Assembly (NCBI RefSeq): GCF_013778325.1 | Contig: NZ_JACEIB010000008.1 | Location: forward strand, 55,368-119,367 | DNA from: Sphingomonas chungangi | GTDB lineage: Bacteria; Pseudomonadota; Alphaproteobacteria; Sphingomonadales; Sphingomonadaceae | Direction of reading: 5' to 3' | Length of the DNA stretch: 64,000 bases | Shown here: one piece after another, positions 18,601 through 27,317 of the stretch | Numbering within the stretch: position 1 is the stretch's first letter | Layout: the number at the start of each line of letters is the position of its first letter | The notes under the pieces: model-generated | The model's database searches: none | The model's input: only the letters and a program-made list of their open reading frames with translations | Told to the model about the DNA's origin: nothing | Made by a program: the position numbers and the translations under genes

Positions 18601-19227
18601 ATGCACGACATCATCGGCCACGTCGCGACGTGGATCATCTCCGTGATTTCCGCGATGGGCTATTGGGGCGTTGCGCTGCTGATGGCGATCGAGAGCGCAT
18701 GCATCCCGCTCCCGTCCGAGATCATCATGCCGTTCGCGGGCTATCTCGTCTCGATCGGCCAGCTCAACCTGATCGGCGTGGCCACGGCGGGCGCGATCGG
18801 CTGCAACCTCGGATCGATCCCGGCTTACTATGCCGGCAAATATGGCGGGCGCGCCTTCATCCTGAAATGGGGCAAGTGGGTGCTGATCGGCGCCGACGAG
18901 CTCGACAAGGCGGAGCGCTTCTTCGCGCGGTTCGGCAATTTCTCGATCCTGATCGGGCGCATGCTGCCGGTGATCCGCAGCTTCATCGCCTTCCCCGCCG
19001 GCATGGCGCGGATGAACCAGCTACGCTTCCACATCTACACCTTCATCGGCAGCTGGCCGTTCTGCTACGTGCTGGCGCTGATCGGCAAGCATATGGGCGC
19101 GGCGTGGAACAACGACCCGCAGCTCAAGGCGGTGATGCACAAGCTCGATCTGGTGGTGGTCGGCGCGATCGTGCTCGCCGGCGCCTTCTACGTCTGGCAT
19201 CGCGTCCGGGCGATGCGGAAGGGCTGA
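18601..19227 (+). CDS. DedA family membrane protein
   Basis: 208 residues. DedA/VTT-fold proteins act as envelope homeostasis factors and phospholipid or carrier-lipid flippases. The family signature is visible in ALLMAIESACIPLPSEIIMP and in GRMLPVIRSFIAFPAGMARM, with about five hydrophobic segments. ATG 18601 is the start of similarity; the ribosome site is weak and partly in a hairpin. Converges with the helicase across a terminator. Confidence 0.88.
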   Translation: MHDIIGHVATWIISVISAMGYWGVALLMAIESACIPLPSEIIMPFAGYLVSIGQLNLIGVATAGAIGCNLGSIPAYYAGKYGGRAFILKWGKWVLIGADELDKAERFFARFGNFSILIGRMLPVIRSFIAFPAGMARMNQLRFHIYTFIGSWPFCYVLALIGKHMGAAWNNDPQLKAVMHKLDLVVVGAIVLAGAFYVWHRVRAMRKG

Positions 19228-19256
19228 GCCCTCTCCCGTTTTTCACGGGAGAGGGC
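19228..19256. terminator. Bidirectional terminator between dedA and helicase
   Basis: A perfect 11-bp stem (GCCCTCTCCCG / CGGGAGAGGGC) around a TTTTTCA loop sits between two convergent genes, one base after the dedA stop and nine before the helicase stop. Confidence 0.7.
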
Positions 19257-19264
19257 CAGAGAAG

Positions 19265-20806
19265 TCAGCCCTGCTGGGCGCGGGGCTGGCCACCGCCGTT
19301 GCCGCCGCGACCACGACCGCCGCGACGGCGGCCATTGCCCCCGTTACCACTATTCCCGCCGGGGCCGGAGCGCTGCGGGCGCTCGCCGCTGCCATTCTGC
19401 TCGGCACGATCGGGGCGACCGGCCTCGACCGGGCTCCAGTTGGAGCGCTGCGGGCCGGGATGGCCGCGCCCGCCGAGGGGGTTCGCAACCGGGCCGCGCG
19501 GCGAGGCGTCACGCGAGGTCTCGCGGTTGGTGCCGCCGCGATGGACCTGGCCGTGCTGCGGACGGCCACGACCACCGCCGCGCCCGTCGTTGCGGCCGCG
19601 CGAGCCCAGCGCATCGCGCTCGCGATCGTCCTTGGTGCCCATTTTCGGCAGCGGCAGGCGCTTCAGCTCGACGACGAAATTCTCGGGCAGCGGCAGCTCG
19701 GTCGGGTGAACCCGGGTGAGCTTGGTCACGTCCTTCATGTTGCCGCGCTCTTCGGGCGAGACGAACGCCATCGCCATGCCTGAGGCGCCGGCGCGCGCGG
19801 TGCGGCCGATGCGGTGGACATATTGTTCGGGCACGTCAGGGATGTCGAAGTTGAAGACGTGGGTGACGCCGTCGACGTCGATGCCGCGCGCGGCGATGTC
19901 GGTGGCGACCAGGATCGGGGCCGAACCGTCGCGGAAGGCGGCGAGCGCCTTCTCGCGCTGCGGCTGGCTCTTGTTGCCGTGGATCGCGGACGCATTGATG
20001 CCCGCCGCGCCGAGGTGGCGGACGATGCGGTCGGCGCCATGCTTGGTGCGGCTGAAGACGAGCGCGCGGCCGATCTCCAGCTCGCGCAGCTTGAGCGTCA
20101 GCAGCGCCTGCTTCTCGGCCTGGTTGACGTAGGTCAGGAACTGCTCGACGCGCTCGGCGGTCGAGGCGACGGGCGCCACCGCGACCTTCACCGGATCGGT
20201 CAGGAACTTGTCGGCGAGCTCGCCGATCGTCTTGGGCATGGTCGCCGAGAAGAAGAGCGACTGGCGCTGCTTGGGGAGCAGCGGCACGATCCGCTTGAGC
20301 GCGTGGATGAAGCCGAGATCGAGCATCTGGTCGGCCTCGTCGAGCACGAAGATCTCGACTGCGCGCAGGCTCAACGCGCGCTGGTCGATCAGATCGAGCA
20401 GGCGGCCCGGCGTGGCGACGAGGATGTCGACGCCGATCTGCATCTGGCGGATCTGACGGCCGACGGGCACGCCGCCGAACACCGTCGCGACCGACAGCTT
20501 CAGGTTCTTGCCATAGGCGCGCATCGAATCGGCGATCTGCGAGGCGAGCTCGCGAGTCGGCGCCAGCACCAGCATGCGGCACGTCTGCGGCAGCGCGCGC
20601 TTCGGATTGGCCGAGAGGTGGTGGAGCGCCGGCAGCGCGAAGGCCGCGGTCTTGCCGGTGCCGGTCTGTGCGATGCCGAGCAGGTCGCGGCCCTTGAGCA
20701 GCGGCGGAATGGCCTGCGCCTGGATCGGCGTCGGCGTCACATAGCCCTCGGAATCGAGCGCGGCCTGGATCGGGGCCGCGAGGCCGAGGTCGGAAAATTG
20801 GGTCAA
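19265..20806 (-). CDS. rhlE: DEAD-box RNA helicase, RhlE-like
   Basis: 513 residues. Motifs in order: Q motif (PTPIQAQAIPPLL), Walker A (AQTGTGKTAAFALP), DEAD box (FVLDEADQMLDLGF), SAT (LFFSATMP), and HRIGRTARAG. Residues about 385-513 form a low-complexity Gly/Arg/Asn tail with RGG-like pieces, likely an RNA-binding extension. RhlE helicases help ribosome maturation and RNA turnover. Its 5' leader holds several hairpins, so autoregulation or temperature control is possible. Convergent with dedA. Confidence 0.92.
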   Translation of the reverse strand: MTQFSDLGLAAPIQAALDSEGYVTPTPIQAQAIPPLLKGRDLLGIAQTGTGKTAAFALPALHHLSANPKRALPQTCRMLVLAPTRELASQIADSMRAYGKNLKLSVATVFGGVPVGRQIRQMQIGVDILVATPGRLLDLIDQRALSLRAVEIFVLDEADQMLDLGFIHALKRIVPLLPKQRQSLFFSATMPKTIGELADKFLTDPVKVAVAPVASTAERVEQFLTYVNQAEKQALLTLKLRELEIGRALVFSRTKHGADRIVRHLGAAGINASAIHGNKSQPQREKALAAFRDGSAPILVATDIAARGIDVDGVTHVFNFDIPDVPEQYVHRIGRTARAGASGMAMAFVSPEERGNMKDVTKLTRVHPTELPLPENFVVELKRLPLPKMGTKDDRERDALGSRGRNDGRGGGRGRPQHGQVHRGGTNRETSRDASPRGPVANPLGGRGHPGPQRSNWSPVEAGRPDRAEQNGSGERPQRSGPGGNSGNGGNGRRRGGRGRGGNGGGQPRAQQG

Positions 20807-21115
20807 GGTTGGTAGTCCATATGCATGGCCGCACGCAGCTCCCCGAACGGGAGGCGCGGCAGCGGGTTCGATGACGACCCGCGTGAAAGGGGTAGCCCTC
20901 AGGCAAAGCGTCGCGCTGGGACCGGCTGCTCGATCCGCCCATTTCTCGGGCGGCGCGCTTCACGCGGCACCGGTCCACGGCCATGCGAGCCGTCGACGCG
21001 CGGGTCCTATGGCGTGTTGCGTTGCAAAAAGCAACATGAACCTCTTGTAAGTTGCCATTCGAAACGGAACTGGCGATCCATACGAGCGTTGCGTCGCGAA
21101 AATGGGAGGTAACCC
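20807..21115. promoter_or_regulatory. Divergent intergenic region with structured helicase leader
   Basis: 309 bases between the helicase and hydroxylase starts, no gene seen. On the helicase side there are three perfect short hairpins: 20839-20853 (CTCCC/GGGAG), 20862-20882 (GCGGGT/ACCCGC) and 20935-20953 (CCGCCC/GGGCGG). On the hydroxylase side a palindrome TGTTGC...GCAACA occurs at about 21013-21034. Promoters were not identified with confidence. Confidence 0.45.
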
Positions 21116-21916
21116 ATGAATGACATGACCCGGGTCGCGCGCCGGACGGCGACCTCCATACCCCCGGCCTTCGCAGTGCCGAAGCGGCCCTTCATCCTGC
21201 GCGCCGGCAAGCGGATCCGTCGGCAGGTCGATGCGATCGTCGCGCGATCCTCGCGGGTGCCGAACGACCCGGTACTCGATCCCGCCCTCTTCTCCTGGAC
21301 GCAGTTGCTGCGCGACAATTGGCGGGCGATCCGCGAGGAAGCGCTGGCCGTCACACGGAACGAGGAGGCCGTGCCCGCGCTGCGCAAGGTTTCGCCCGAT
21401 CACGCCCGCATCGCCGAGGACGACAAGTGGCGCAGCTTCTTCCTGATCGGATACGGCGCGCGGATCGAGGAGAATATCGCGCGCTGCCCGAGGACGGCGG
21501 CGGTGCTGGCGCAGGTGCCGGGGCTGAACAGCGGCTTCTTCTCGATCCTGCGGCCGGGCACGCACATCCCCGAGCATCGCGGCGTCACCAAGGGACTGAT
21601 GACCTGCCATCTCGGCCTGCAGGTGCCGACGAGCGGATCGGTGCGGATGAAGGTCGGGCCGGAGACGGTGGGATGGGCCGAGGGTGAAACGCTGGTCTTC
21701 GACGATACGTATCACCATGAGGTCTGGAACGACACCAATGAGACCCGGATCGTGCTGCTGGTCCAGTTCGAGCGTCCCTTGCGCCAGCCGGGAAAGCTGG
21801 TGGCAGACTTGTTCGTTGGCGGCATTCGCCGATCGGCCTTCGTTAAGGAGGCCACCGACAATATCGCGTTATGGGAACAGAGCATTCGCAAGGTCGAGGC
21901 GATGGCCAACCTTTGA
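21116..21916 (+). CDS. Aspartyl/asparaginyl beta-hydroxylase family protein
   Basis: 266 residues with GGGAGG seven bases before the ATG. The cupin-type Fe(II)/2-oxoglutarate oxygenase core is visible: His in GTHIPEHRGVTKGLM, the second His in FDDTYHHEVWN and the Arg in ETRIVLLVQFERP. Relatives include LpxO, which 2-hydroxylates lipid A acyl chains, and small bacterial AspH-like enzymes. No signal peptide. In a sphingolipid-bearing organism, an acyl-chain or lipid substrate is a reasonable but unproven guess. Confidence 0.85.
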   Translation: MNDMTRVARRTATSIPPAFAVPKRPFILRAGKRIRRQVDAIVARSSRVPNDPVLDPALFSWTQLLRDNWRAIREEALAVTRNEEAVPALRKVSPDHARIAEDDKWRSFFLIGYGARIEENIARCPRTAAVLAQVPGLNSGFFSILRPGTHIPEHRGVTKGLMTCHLGLQVPTSGSVRMKVGPETVGWAEGETLVFDDTYHHEVWNDTNETRIVLLVQFERPLRQPGKLVADLFVGGIRRSAFVKEATDNIALWEQSIRKVEAMANL

Positions 21917-21950
21917 CGACGCACATCGCTTAAAATGAACTTGACATAAG

Positions 21951-21987
21951 TCGGGCGTTAATCGGCAATTCATTTATTAACGACCGA
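21951..21987. promoter_or_regulatory. Imperfect 16-bp-arm palindrome with TTGACA box nearby
   Basis: TCGGgCGTTAAT pairs with ATTAACGaCCGA around a 13-base AT-rich spacer. It begins five bases after a TTGACA (21941-21946). The surrounding 150 bases are clearly AT-richer than the genes. It could be an operator or a hairpin in the promoter region of the gene at 22064. Confidence 0.4.
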
Positions 21988-22063
21988 TTTCAATTTATCT
22001 TTCCAAACCCTCATTTCATCGCAACAACGGAAGCTCTTTGGGTGTCGAACGGTTGGATCGTGC

Positions 22064-23119
22064 ATGAGCTACGACCAGACCATGCTCCGCCTGGGCTCCA
22101 CCGCGATCGCCGCGGTCCTGGCCCTCTCCGCCACCCCGGTGCTCGCGCAGAGCAGCGATGCGTCCAGCGCAGCCGCGCCGGTCGCCATCACGCCGCCGCC
22201 GGCTCCGACCGTGACGCCCGCTCCGGCGCCCGACGCTGCGGCGCCGGTGACGCTGAGCGCGCCGGCTGCCGCTACCCCGGCCCCGGCCGCGCCGATGGCG
22301 ACCTCGTCGCAGCCGGTGATGCACGTCGAGGATGCCAGTGCCGACAGCACTCCGACGGCTTCTACCGCAGCCCCCAAGGCCGCGACGCATCGTGCTGCCG
22401 TCAAATCGGACGCTGCGCCGAAGGAAGGCGCGAAGACGACCGCCGCCGCCTCTTCGGCTTCGGCTGTTCCGACGCCCGCTCCGGAAGCGGTGGCTACGAC
22501 GGCAGCAGCCCCTGCCCCTGCCCCCGCGCCCGTCACCCAGCCGGCTCCCAAGGCCCAACCCGCCGCCGCGCCGAATCCCGCCGCGCAGGGCGTGAGCGAT
22601 GATACGCTGATGATCGCCGGTGCCGGCGGCCTCGGCATCATCCTGCTCGCCGGCGGCGGTTACGCCCTGATGCGTCGCAAGCGCGACGAAGAGGACTATG
22701 TGACGCCGGTCTATGAGCCGGAGGCGCAGGCCCCCGCTCCCGAGCCGGTCGTCGCGGCGCCGGTCGCCATGGCCCCGATCGCGGCGACGCCCGCCCCGAC
22801 CGAGCCGCTCGTCGAGCAGCCGCTGCCCGAGGGTTTCGACATCTCGCGCTACGGCCGTCACGCGCAGGCCGCCTTCCGTGGCCCGACGCCCGACAACGCC
22901 TCGCTGTCGCTCAAGCACCGCCTGAAGCGCGCTGCCTTCTTCGACCAGCGCGAGCGGGCCGCTGTGGAGGCAGGCACCATGCCGGAGGTCGCGGCAGCGA
23001 TCGAGACCGCGCCGCAGACCATCACCCGCCCGGCACCGGCCGAACAGCTGGTCTATCGCCCGCAGCGGGTGGCGAAGACGGGTTTCCGCCCCGCCTTCCG
23101 AACCTCGCCGGCCCGCTAA
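22064..23119 (+). CDS. Ala/Pro-rich single-span membrane protein, unknown function
   Basis: 351 residues. A signal peptide (STAIAAVLALSATPVLAQ) is followed by about 150 residues of Ala/Pro/Thr-rich, low-complexity sequence, a membrane span (IAGAGGLGIILLAGGGYALM) and a basic stop-transfer RRKRDEEDY. The C-terminal 140 residues have another Ala/Pro linker, then a more conserved-looking block FDISRYGRHAQAAFRGPTPD with basic KHRLKRAAFFDQRERAA. Topology suggests a periplasmic linker and a cytoplasmic tail. No domain recognised; ATG 22082 is an alternative start. Confidence 0.7.
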   Translation: MSYDQTMLRLGSTAIAAVLALSATPVLAQSSDASSAAAPVAITPPPAPTVTPAPAPDAAAPVTLSAPAAATPAPAAPMATSSQPVMHVEDASADSTPTASTAAPKAATHRAAVKSDAAPKEGAKTTAAASSASAVPTPAPEAVATTAAAPAPAPAPVTQPAPKAQPAAAPNPAAQGVSDDTLMIAGAGGLGIILLAGGGYALMRRKRDEEDYVTPVYEPEAQAPAPEPVVAAPVAMAPIAATPAPTEPLVEQPLPEGFDISRYGRHAQAAFRGPTPDNASLSLKHRLKRAAFFDQRERAAVEAGTMPEVAAAIETAPQTITRPAPAEQLVYRPQRVAKTGFRPAFRTSPAR

Positions 23120-23137
23120 AGCTGCCCAGGCGAATCG

Positions 23138-23166
23138 ACCGCCGCTCCGCATCGCGGGGCGGCGGT
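23138..23166 (+). terminator. Hairpin terminator
   Basis: ACCGCCGCTCCGC pairs with GCGGGGCGGCGGT (one G-T wobble) around ATC, followed by CTTG, 18 bases after the stop of the Ala/Pro-rich protein and before nfu. Confidence 0.65.
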
Positions 23167-23248
23167 CTTGCGTCGTTCGACTTTCTCTATCGGGACGAAC
23201 AGCTTTTCGAGGCTTGCGCCCGCCAGCCCGACGCCCCAAGTGGGCGCC

Positions 23249-23821
23249 ATGCTGATCGAGACTGAAACGACGCCCAACCCGTCGACGCTCAAGTTCCTCC
23301 CCGGTCGTCCGGTGATGGAAGCTGGCACCCGCGATTTCGCCGATCCGGAGGAGGCCGAAACCTCTCCGCTCGCCGAGGCGCTGTTCACGCTGGGCGATGT
23401 CGAGGGCGTGTTCTTCGGCCGGGATTTCGTCTCGGTGACGGTCGGTGCCGGCAGTGACTGGCGCGATGCCAAGCCGCAAGTGCTCGGCGTGCTGCTCGAT
23501 CACTTCGCCGGCGGTGCGCCACTGTTCCGCGACCTCCCCAATAACGGTATCGACGTGGCCGGCGACGAGGAACTGCCCTCCGACCCCGAGGATGCCGACA
23601 TCGTCGACCAGATCAGGGACCTGATCGACACCCGCGTTCGCCCGGCCGTGGCCAAGGACGGCGGTGACATCGTCTATCGCGGCTTCCAGAAGGGCACGGT
23701 CTTCCTGGCGATGCATGGCGCCTGCTCGGGCTGCCCCTCCTCCACCGCGACGCTCAAGCAGGGCATCGAGCAGCTTCTGAAGCACTATGTGCCGGAAGTG
23801 GCCGAAGTCCGAGCCATCTGA
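23249..23821 (+). CDS. nfuA: NfuA/NifU-like Fe-S cluster scaffold protein
   Basis: 190 residues from ATG 23249. The N-terminal Nfu_N domain begins [19 protein letters not shown] and the C-terminal NifU domain carries the cluster-binding CxxC in [18 protein letters not shown]. These proteins carry Fe-S clusters to apo-proteins; ispH and miaB in this window are such clients. Eukaryote-like Nfu architecture, typical in alphaproteobacteria. Followed by the nitroreductase 19 bases later. Confidence 0.9.
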   Translation: MLIETETTPNPSTLKFLPGRPVMEAGTRDFADPEEAETSPLAEALFTLGDVEGVFFGRDFVSVTVGAGSDWRDAKPQVLGVLLDHFAGGAPLFRDLPNNGIDVAGDEELPSDPEDADIVDQIRDLIDTRVRPAVAKDGGDIVYRGFQKGTVFLAMHGACSGCPSSTATLKQGIEQLLKHYVPEVAEVRAI

Positions 23822-23840
23822 CATTCCGCAAGGGGGTCCC

Positions 23841-24431
23841 ATGACCAAGACGCTCGACGACGCCGGCCTCGACCTGATCTTCCGCGGCGCGCGCACGTAC
23901 AACGGCTATACCGATGCGCCCGTCACCGAGGGCGACCTGCGCGCGATCTGGGACCTGATGAAATGGGGCCCGACCTCGGCCAACATGTCGCCGGCGCGCA
24001 TCGTCTGGGTGACGACGCCGGAGGCCAAGGAGAAACTGGCCGTCCTCACCTCCTCCACCAATGCCGACAAGATCCGCAAGGCGCCCGTCACCGCGATCAT
24101 CGGCATGGACATGGAATTCTACGAGAAGCTGCCGCAACTCTTTCCGCACGTCGATGCACGGCCCTGGTTCGTCGGCAACGACGCGCTGATCGAAAGCGGC
24201 GCCTTCCGCAACAGCACGCTGCAGGGTGCCTATCTGATCGTCGCTGCCCGTGCGCTGGGCTTCGACACCGGCCCGATGTCCGGCTTCGACAACGCCAAGG
24301 TCGACGCGGCGTTCTTCGCGGGCACACCGGTCAAGTCCAACTTCATCTGCACCCTGGGCTTCGGCGATCCCTCGACCGTCTTCGATCGGCTGCCCCGGCT
24401 TGACTTCGAGGACGCCAACAGCATCCTCTGA
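23841..24431 (+). CDS. Nitroreductase family protein, malonic semialdehyde reductase (RutE)-like
   Basis: 196 residues from ATG 23841 with AGGGGG ahead. The sequence [20 protein letters not shown] and [14 protein letters not shown]-like block ([20 protein letters not shown]) are typical of the RutE/HadB subgroup of FMN-dependent nitroreductases. RutE reduces malonic semialdehyde to 3-hydroxypropionate in uracil breakdown, but no other rut gene is nearby, so the physiological substrate may differ. Confidence 0.85.
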   Translation: MTKTLDDAGLDLIFRGARTYNGYTDAPVTEGDLRAIWDLMKWGPTSANMSPARIVWVTTPEAKEKLAVLTSSTNADKIRKAPVTAIIGMDMEFYEKLPQLFPHVDARPWFVGNDALIESGAFRNSTLQGAYLIVAARALGFDTGPMSGFDNAKVDAAFFAGTPVKSNFICTLGFGDPSTVFDRLPRLDFEDANSIL

Positions 24432-24435
24432 CGGG

Positions 24436-25062
24436 ATGATCCTGGCGATCGACACTGCCACCGCCGCCTGCTCCGCCGCCCTGATCGAAGGCGACGGGGT
24501 GCCCCTTGCCGTGTCCGAAACGGTGGGACGCGGCCATGCCGAGCGGCTGGTGCCGATGGTCGAGGCGCTGCTGCGCGATGCCGGCGGCGTGGTGCCGGAC
24601 GCGATCCTGGTCGATTGCGGGCCGGGGAGCTTCACCGGCGTGCGCGTCGGGCTCGCCGCCGCGATCGGCATGGGCATGGGCTGGGGCGTGCCGGTGCGTG
24701 GCTGCTCGTCCATGGCACTGGTCGCCGCCGCATGCTTCGCATCCGATCCGGGTCTGGAAGCATGCGCCGTGGCGCTGAACGGCGGCCATGGTGAGCTGTT
24801 CGTACAGCGCTTCGCCACCCATCCGTTCGCCATGACCAGCGATCTGGTCTCGCTACCGCCCAGCGAGGCCGCACGTTTCGCTTCCGAAGACGTGGTTGCC
24901 GGATCGGGTGCGAGCGCGCTGGTGGAAGCGCGCGGAACCGGCACGGCGATCGATGCCCTGCCCAATGCCGCCTCGGCTTCACTACTGCCGCCCGCCTTCG
25001 CCACCCTGCAGCCCCGTCCGCTCTATGGCCGCCCACCCGACGCGAAGCCGAAGGCCGCATGA
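24436..25062 (+). CDS. tsaB: tRNA threonylcarbamoyladenosine biosynthesis protein TsaB
   Basis: 208 residues from ATG 24436, four bases after the nitroreductase stop. An ASKHA-fold partner of TsaD and TsaE in making t6A37 on ANN-decoding tRNAs. N-terminal MILAIDTATAACSAALIEG and the VDCGPGSFTGVRVGLAAAIG block are diagnostic. The stop overlaps rimI by four bases, the usual tsaB-rimI pair. Confidence 0.93.
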   Translation: MILAIDTATAACSAALIEGDGVPLAVSETVGRGHAERLVPMVEALLRDAGGVVPDAILVDCGPGSFTGVRVGLAAAIGMGMGWGVPVRGCSSMALVAAACFASDPGLEACAVALNGGHGELFVQRFATHPFAMTSDLVSLPPSEAARFASEDVVAGSGASALVEARGTGTAIDALPNAASASLLPPAFATLQPRPLYGRPPDAKPKAA

Positions 25063-25535
25063 GCACGCTGCACAGCCCGGCCACCGATCTGATCGAGGGC
25101 GGCGTCACCGATCTCGACGAGGTGATGGCGACCATGCAAATCGCTTTCGATCCCGCCTTCGGCGAGGCATGGACGCGCAGCCAGTGCTCCGGCATCCTGG
25201 GCCTGAACGGGGTGTGGCTGCTGCTCGCGCGACAGGACGGTCGTGCCGCCGGCTTCGCCCTCTCCCGTGTCGTGCTGGACGAGGCCGAACTGCTGCTGCT
25301 CGCCGTGCAGCCCGCCCAACGACGCTTCGGCATCGGCCGCGCGCTGCTCGCCGCCGTGGCGGAGGAAGCACGCTTTCGCGGCGCGGCGCGACTCCATCTC
25401 GAAATGCGGGAGGGCAATCCCGCCGCTTATCTCTATGAAGCCGCCGGTTTCGCGGAAATCGGCCGTCGAAAGCGCTATTATCGGGGACGAGACGGATCGT
25501 CTTTCGATGCCATCACATTGGCTTGCCGATTATAG
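25059..25535 (+). CDS. rimI: Ribosomal-protein-alanine N-acetyltransferase-like GNAT
   Basis: 158 residues with the ATG overlapping the tsaB stop. GNAT fold: acetyl-CoA loop LAVQPAQRRFGIGRALLAAV (R-x-x-G-x-G) and C-terminal YLYEAAGFAEIGRRKRYY. RimI acetylates the N-terminal Ala of ribosomal protein S18, and its gene commonly follows tsaB. Assigned from motif plus context; other GNAT substrates cannot be excluded. Confidence 0.87.
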   Translation: MSTLHSPATDLIEGGVTDLDEVMATMQIAFDPAFGEAWTRSQCSGILGLNGVWLLLARQDGRAAGFALSRVVLDEAELLLLAVQPAQRRFGIGRALLAAVAEEARFRGAARLHLEMREGNPAAYLYEAAGFAEIGRRKRYYRGRDGSSFDAITLACRL

Positions 25536-25659
25536 ACCCCGTAATCCTACAGAGTTAACGAAGAAGAGCTTGCACTTCCGGCAATCATGCGACACAGCAA
25601 GCCCAGTTCTCCCCCCAGGGACCAGTGTGTAGCGTCCCTATTGTACGAGGTACCTTAGC

Positions 25660-26076
25660 ATGACCGACGTGGTCGACATGACCGAAACGCTGATCACCCT
25701 GACCGCGGACATCGTTTCGGCGCATGTGAGCAACAACAGCGTTGCGGTGAACGATGTCTCCGGGCTGATCCAGAACGTCCACAGCGCCCTCACGCAGCTC
25801 GGCACCACGGCTCCGGAGCCCGAGGTGAAGCAGGAGCCCGCCGTTTCCGTGCGCGCGTCGATCAAGCCCGATTATATCGTCTGCCTCGAGGACGGGAAGA
25901 AGCTGAAGATGCTCAAGCGGCATCTGATGACCCATTACAACCTGACCCCGGAACAGTATCGCGCCAAGTGGAACCTGCCGGCCGACTATCCGATGGTCGC
26001 GCCGAACTATGCCGAGCAGCGCCGCAGCCTCGCCAAGAAGATCGGCCTCGGCACGCGCAAGCGCCGCGGCAAGTAA
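25660..26076 (+). CDS. mucR: MucR/Ros family zinc-finger transcriptional regulator
   Basis: 138 residues. The Ros-type single zinc finger is in [18 protein letters not shown] with ligands Cys, Asp, His and His (THY), followed by [19 protein letters not shown] and a basic C-terminus GTRKRRGK. MucR proteins are H-NS-like alphaproteobacterial regulators of exopolysaccharide, motility and cell cycle genes and bind AT-rich DNA. The 124-base upstream gap is AT-richer than the genes and could hold its own binding site (autorepression is known for the family). Confidence 0.92.
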   Translation: MTDVVDMTETLITLTADIVSAHVSNNSVAVNDVSGLIQNVHSALTQLGTTAPEPEVKQEPAVSVRASIKPDYIVCLEDGKKLKMLKRHLMTHYNLTPEQYRAKWNLPADYPMVAPNYAEQRRSLAKKIGLGTRKRRGK

Positions 26077-26147
26077 GGCGCATTTTCGCGGGAAGTGCGA
26101 GCGGTTCGCGCTTCCCGTCCCGCGCATCACCGCCTACATGAAGGCCC

Positions 26148-26567
26148 ATGCGCAAGATCGATCTTGAGGCGCTGTGCGCCGAGAAGGGCCTCCGTATCAC
26201 CGAGCAGCGGCGCGTAATCGCGCGCGTGCTGTCCGAGGCGGAGGATCACCCCGATGTCGAGGAAGTCCATCGCCGCTCGTCGGCGATCGACGCGGGTATC
26301 TCGATCGCCACCGTCTATCGCACGGTGCGGCTGTTCGAGGAGGCCGGCATCCTCGAGCGGCATGATTTCGGCGACGGGCGCTCGCGCTACGAGGCCTCGC
26401 CCGAGACCCACCACGACCACCTGATCGACGTCGAGAGCGGCAAGGTGATCGAGTTCGTCGACGAGGAGCTGGAGCTGCTCCAGAAGCGCATCGCGGAGAA
26501 GCTGGGCTTCCGCCTGGTCGATCACCGGATGGAGCTCTACGGCGTGCCGCTGAGCCGCAAGGACTGA
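26148..26567 (+). CDS. fur: Ferric uptake regulator (Fur family)
   Basis: 139 residues. DNA-binding winged helix at the N-terminus (GLRITEQRRVIARVLSEAED, ISIATVYRTVRLFEEAGI) and metal-site histidines in PETHHDHLIDVESGKVIEF. The C-terminal CxxC pairs of the E. coli-type structural zinc site are lacking, as in several alphaproteobacterial Fur/Mur proteins. It may sense iron or manganese. Lies between mucR and plsC with short gaps. Confidence 0.9.
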   Translation: MRKIDLEALCAEKGLRITEQRRVIARVLSEAEDHPDVEEVHRRSSAIDAGISIATVYRTVRLFEEAGILERHDFGDGRSRYEASPETHHDHLIDVESGKVIEFVDEELELLQKRIAEKLGFRLVDHRMELYGVPLSRKD

Positions 26568-26576
26568 CGACGCACG

Positions 26577-27308
26577 ATGCGCGCGTGGGGCCGGCTGGCG
26601 CTGATCGTGGCGCTGCTGGCCGTCCATCTGCCGCTGCATGGGCTGTGGCGGCTTTTCCGGCGGCATTCGCCTTGGCCGCGCCTCTTTCTCGGCCGTGTCG
26701 CGTGGGCGTGCGGCATCGACGTGCGCGTGGTGGGCCAGCCGCTGGCGGCTGACGTGCTGTACGTCGCCAATCATCTGAGCTGGCTCGACATCCTCGTCAT
26801 CGCCGGCGCCACCGGCAGCCGTTTCGTCGCCAAGGGCGAGGTGCAGGACTGGCCGGTGATCGGCTGGCTGGCTGGCCTCAACGATACCGTCTTCGTCATG
26901 CGTGCCGAGCGCGGCAGGGTGCACGAGCAGGCCGGGCGACTGCGCGAGGCGCTGGCCGAGCACATGCCCGTCACGCTCTTCCCCGAAGGCGGCACCGGGC
27001 TCGGCGGGTGCGTCGGCCCATTTCGCGCCTCGCTGCTGGAGGCGCTGCTGCCACCGCTGCCCGGCGTGATGCTCCAGCCGATCGCGCTGGACTACGGTGC
27101 CCATGCCCGCGCCATCGCCTGGCCCGACGAGAATGATACGGCGACGGAGGCGATGCGACTGCTCTCGATGCCGGGGCGCCGGACGGCCGTACTCCGCTGC
27201 CTGGTGCCGATCGATCCGGCCGGCATGCCGGATCGCAAGCTGCTCTCCAGTGCGGCCCGCGCGGAATTGTGCGCAGCGCTTGGCGAGTCCGCCCCGCTCG
27301 CTGTATAG
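26577..27308 (+). CDS. plsC: 1-acyl-sn-glycerol-3-phosphate acyltransferase
   Basis: 243 residues. Acylates lysophosphatidic acid to phosphatidic acid at the inner membrane. Catalytic NHLSWLDILVIAG (N-H-x4-D) near residue 65 and FPEGGTGLGGCVGPF near 138, with an N-terminal hydrophobic anchor (RLALIVALLAVHLPLHGLW). Starts nine bases after fur and ends nine before miaB, so likely one operon. Confidence 0.9.
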   Translation: MRAWGRLALIVALLAVHLPLHGLWRLFRRHSPWPRLFLGRVAWACGIDVRVVGQPLAADVLYVANHLSWLDILVIAGATGSRFVAKGEVQDWPVIGWLAGLNDTVFVMRAERGRVHEQAGRLREALAEHMPVTLFPEGGTGLGGCVGPFRASLLEALLPPLPGVMLQPIALDYGAHARAIAWPDENDTATEAMRLLSMPGRRTAVLRCLVPIDPAGMPDRKLLSSAARAELCAALGESAPLAV

Positions 27309-27317
27309 GCGCGCGCC

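Noticed and set aside
19243-19614. Ala/Arg-rich minus frame overlapping the helicase tail
   Set aside because: Out-of-frame reading of the Gly/Arg/Asn low-complexity tail.
22332-22595. Pro/Arg-rich frame inside the membrane protein at 22064
   Set aside because: Alternative reading of the low-complexity Ala/Pro linker; no start signal.
22016-23902. 628-codon minus-strand frame
   Set aside because: Shadow of the Ala/Pro-rich protein and nfuA; Arg/Gly-rich composition typical of antisense frames.
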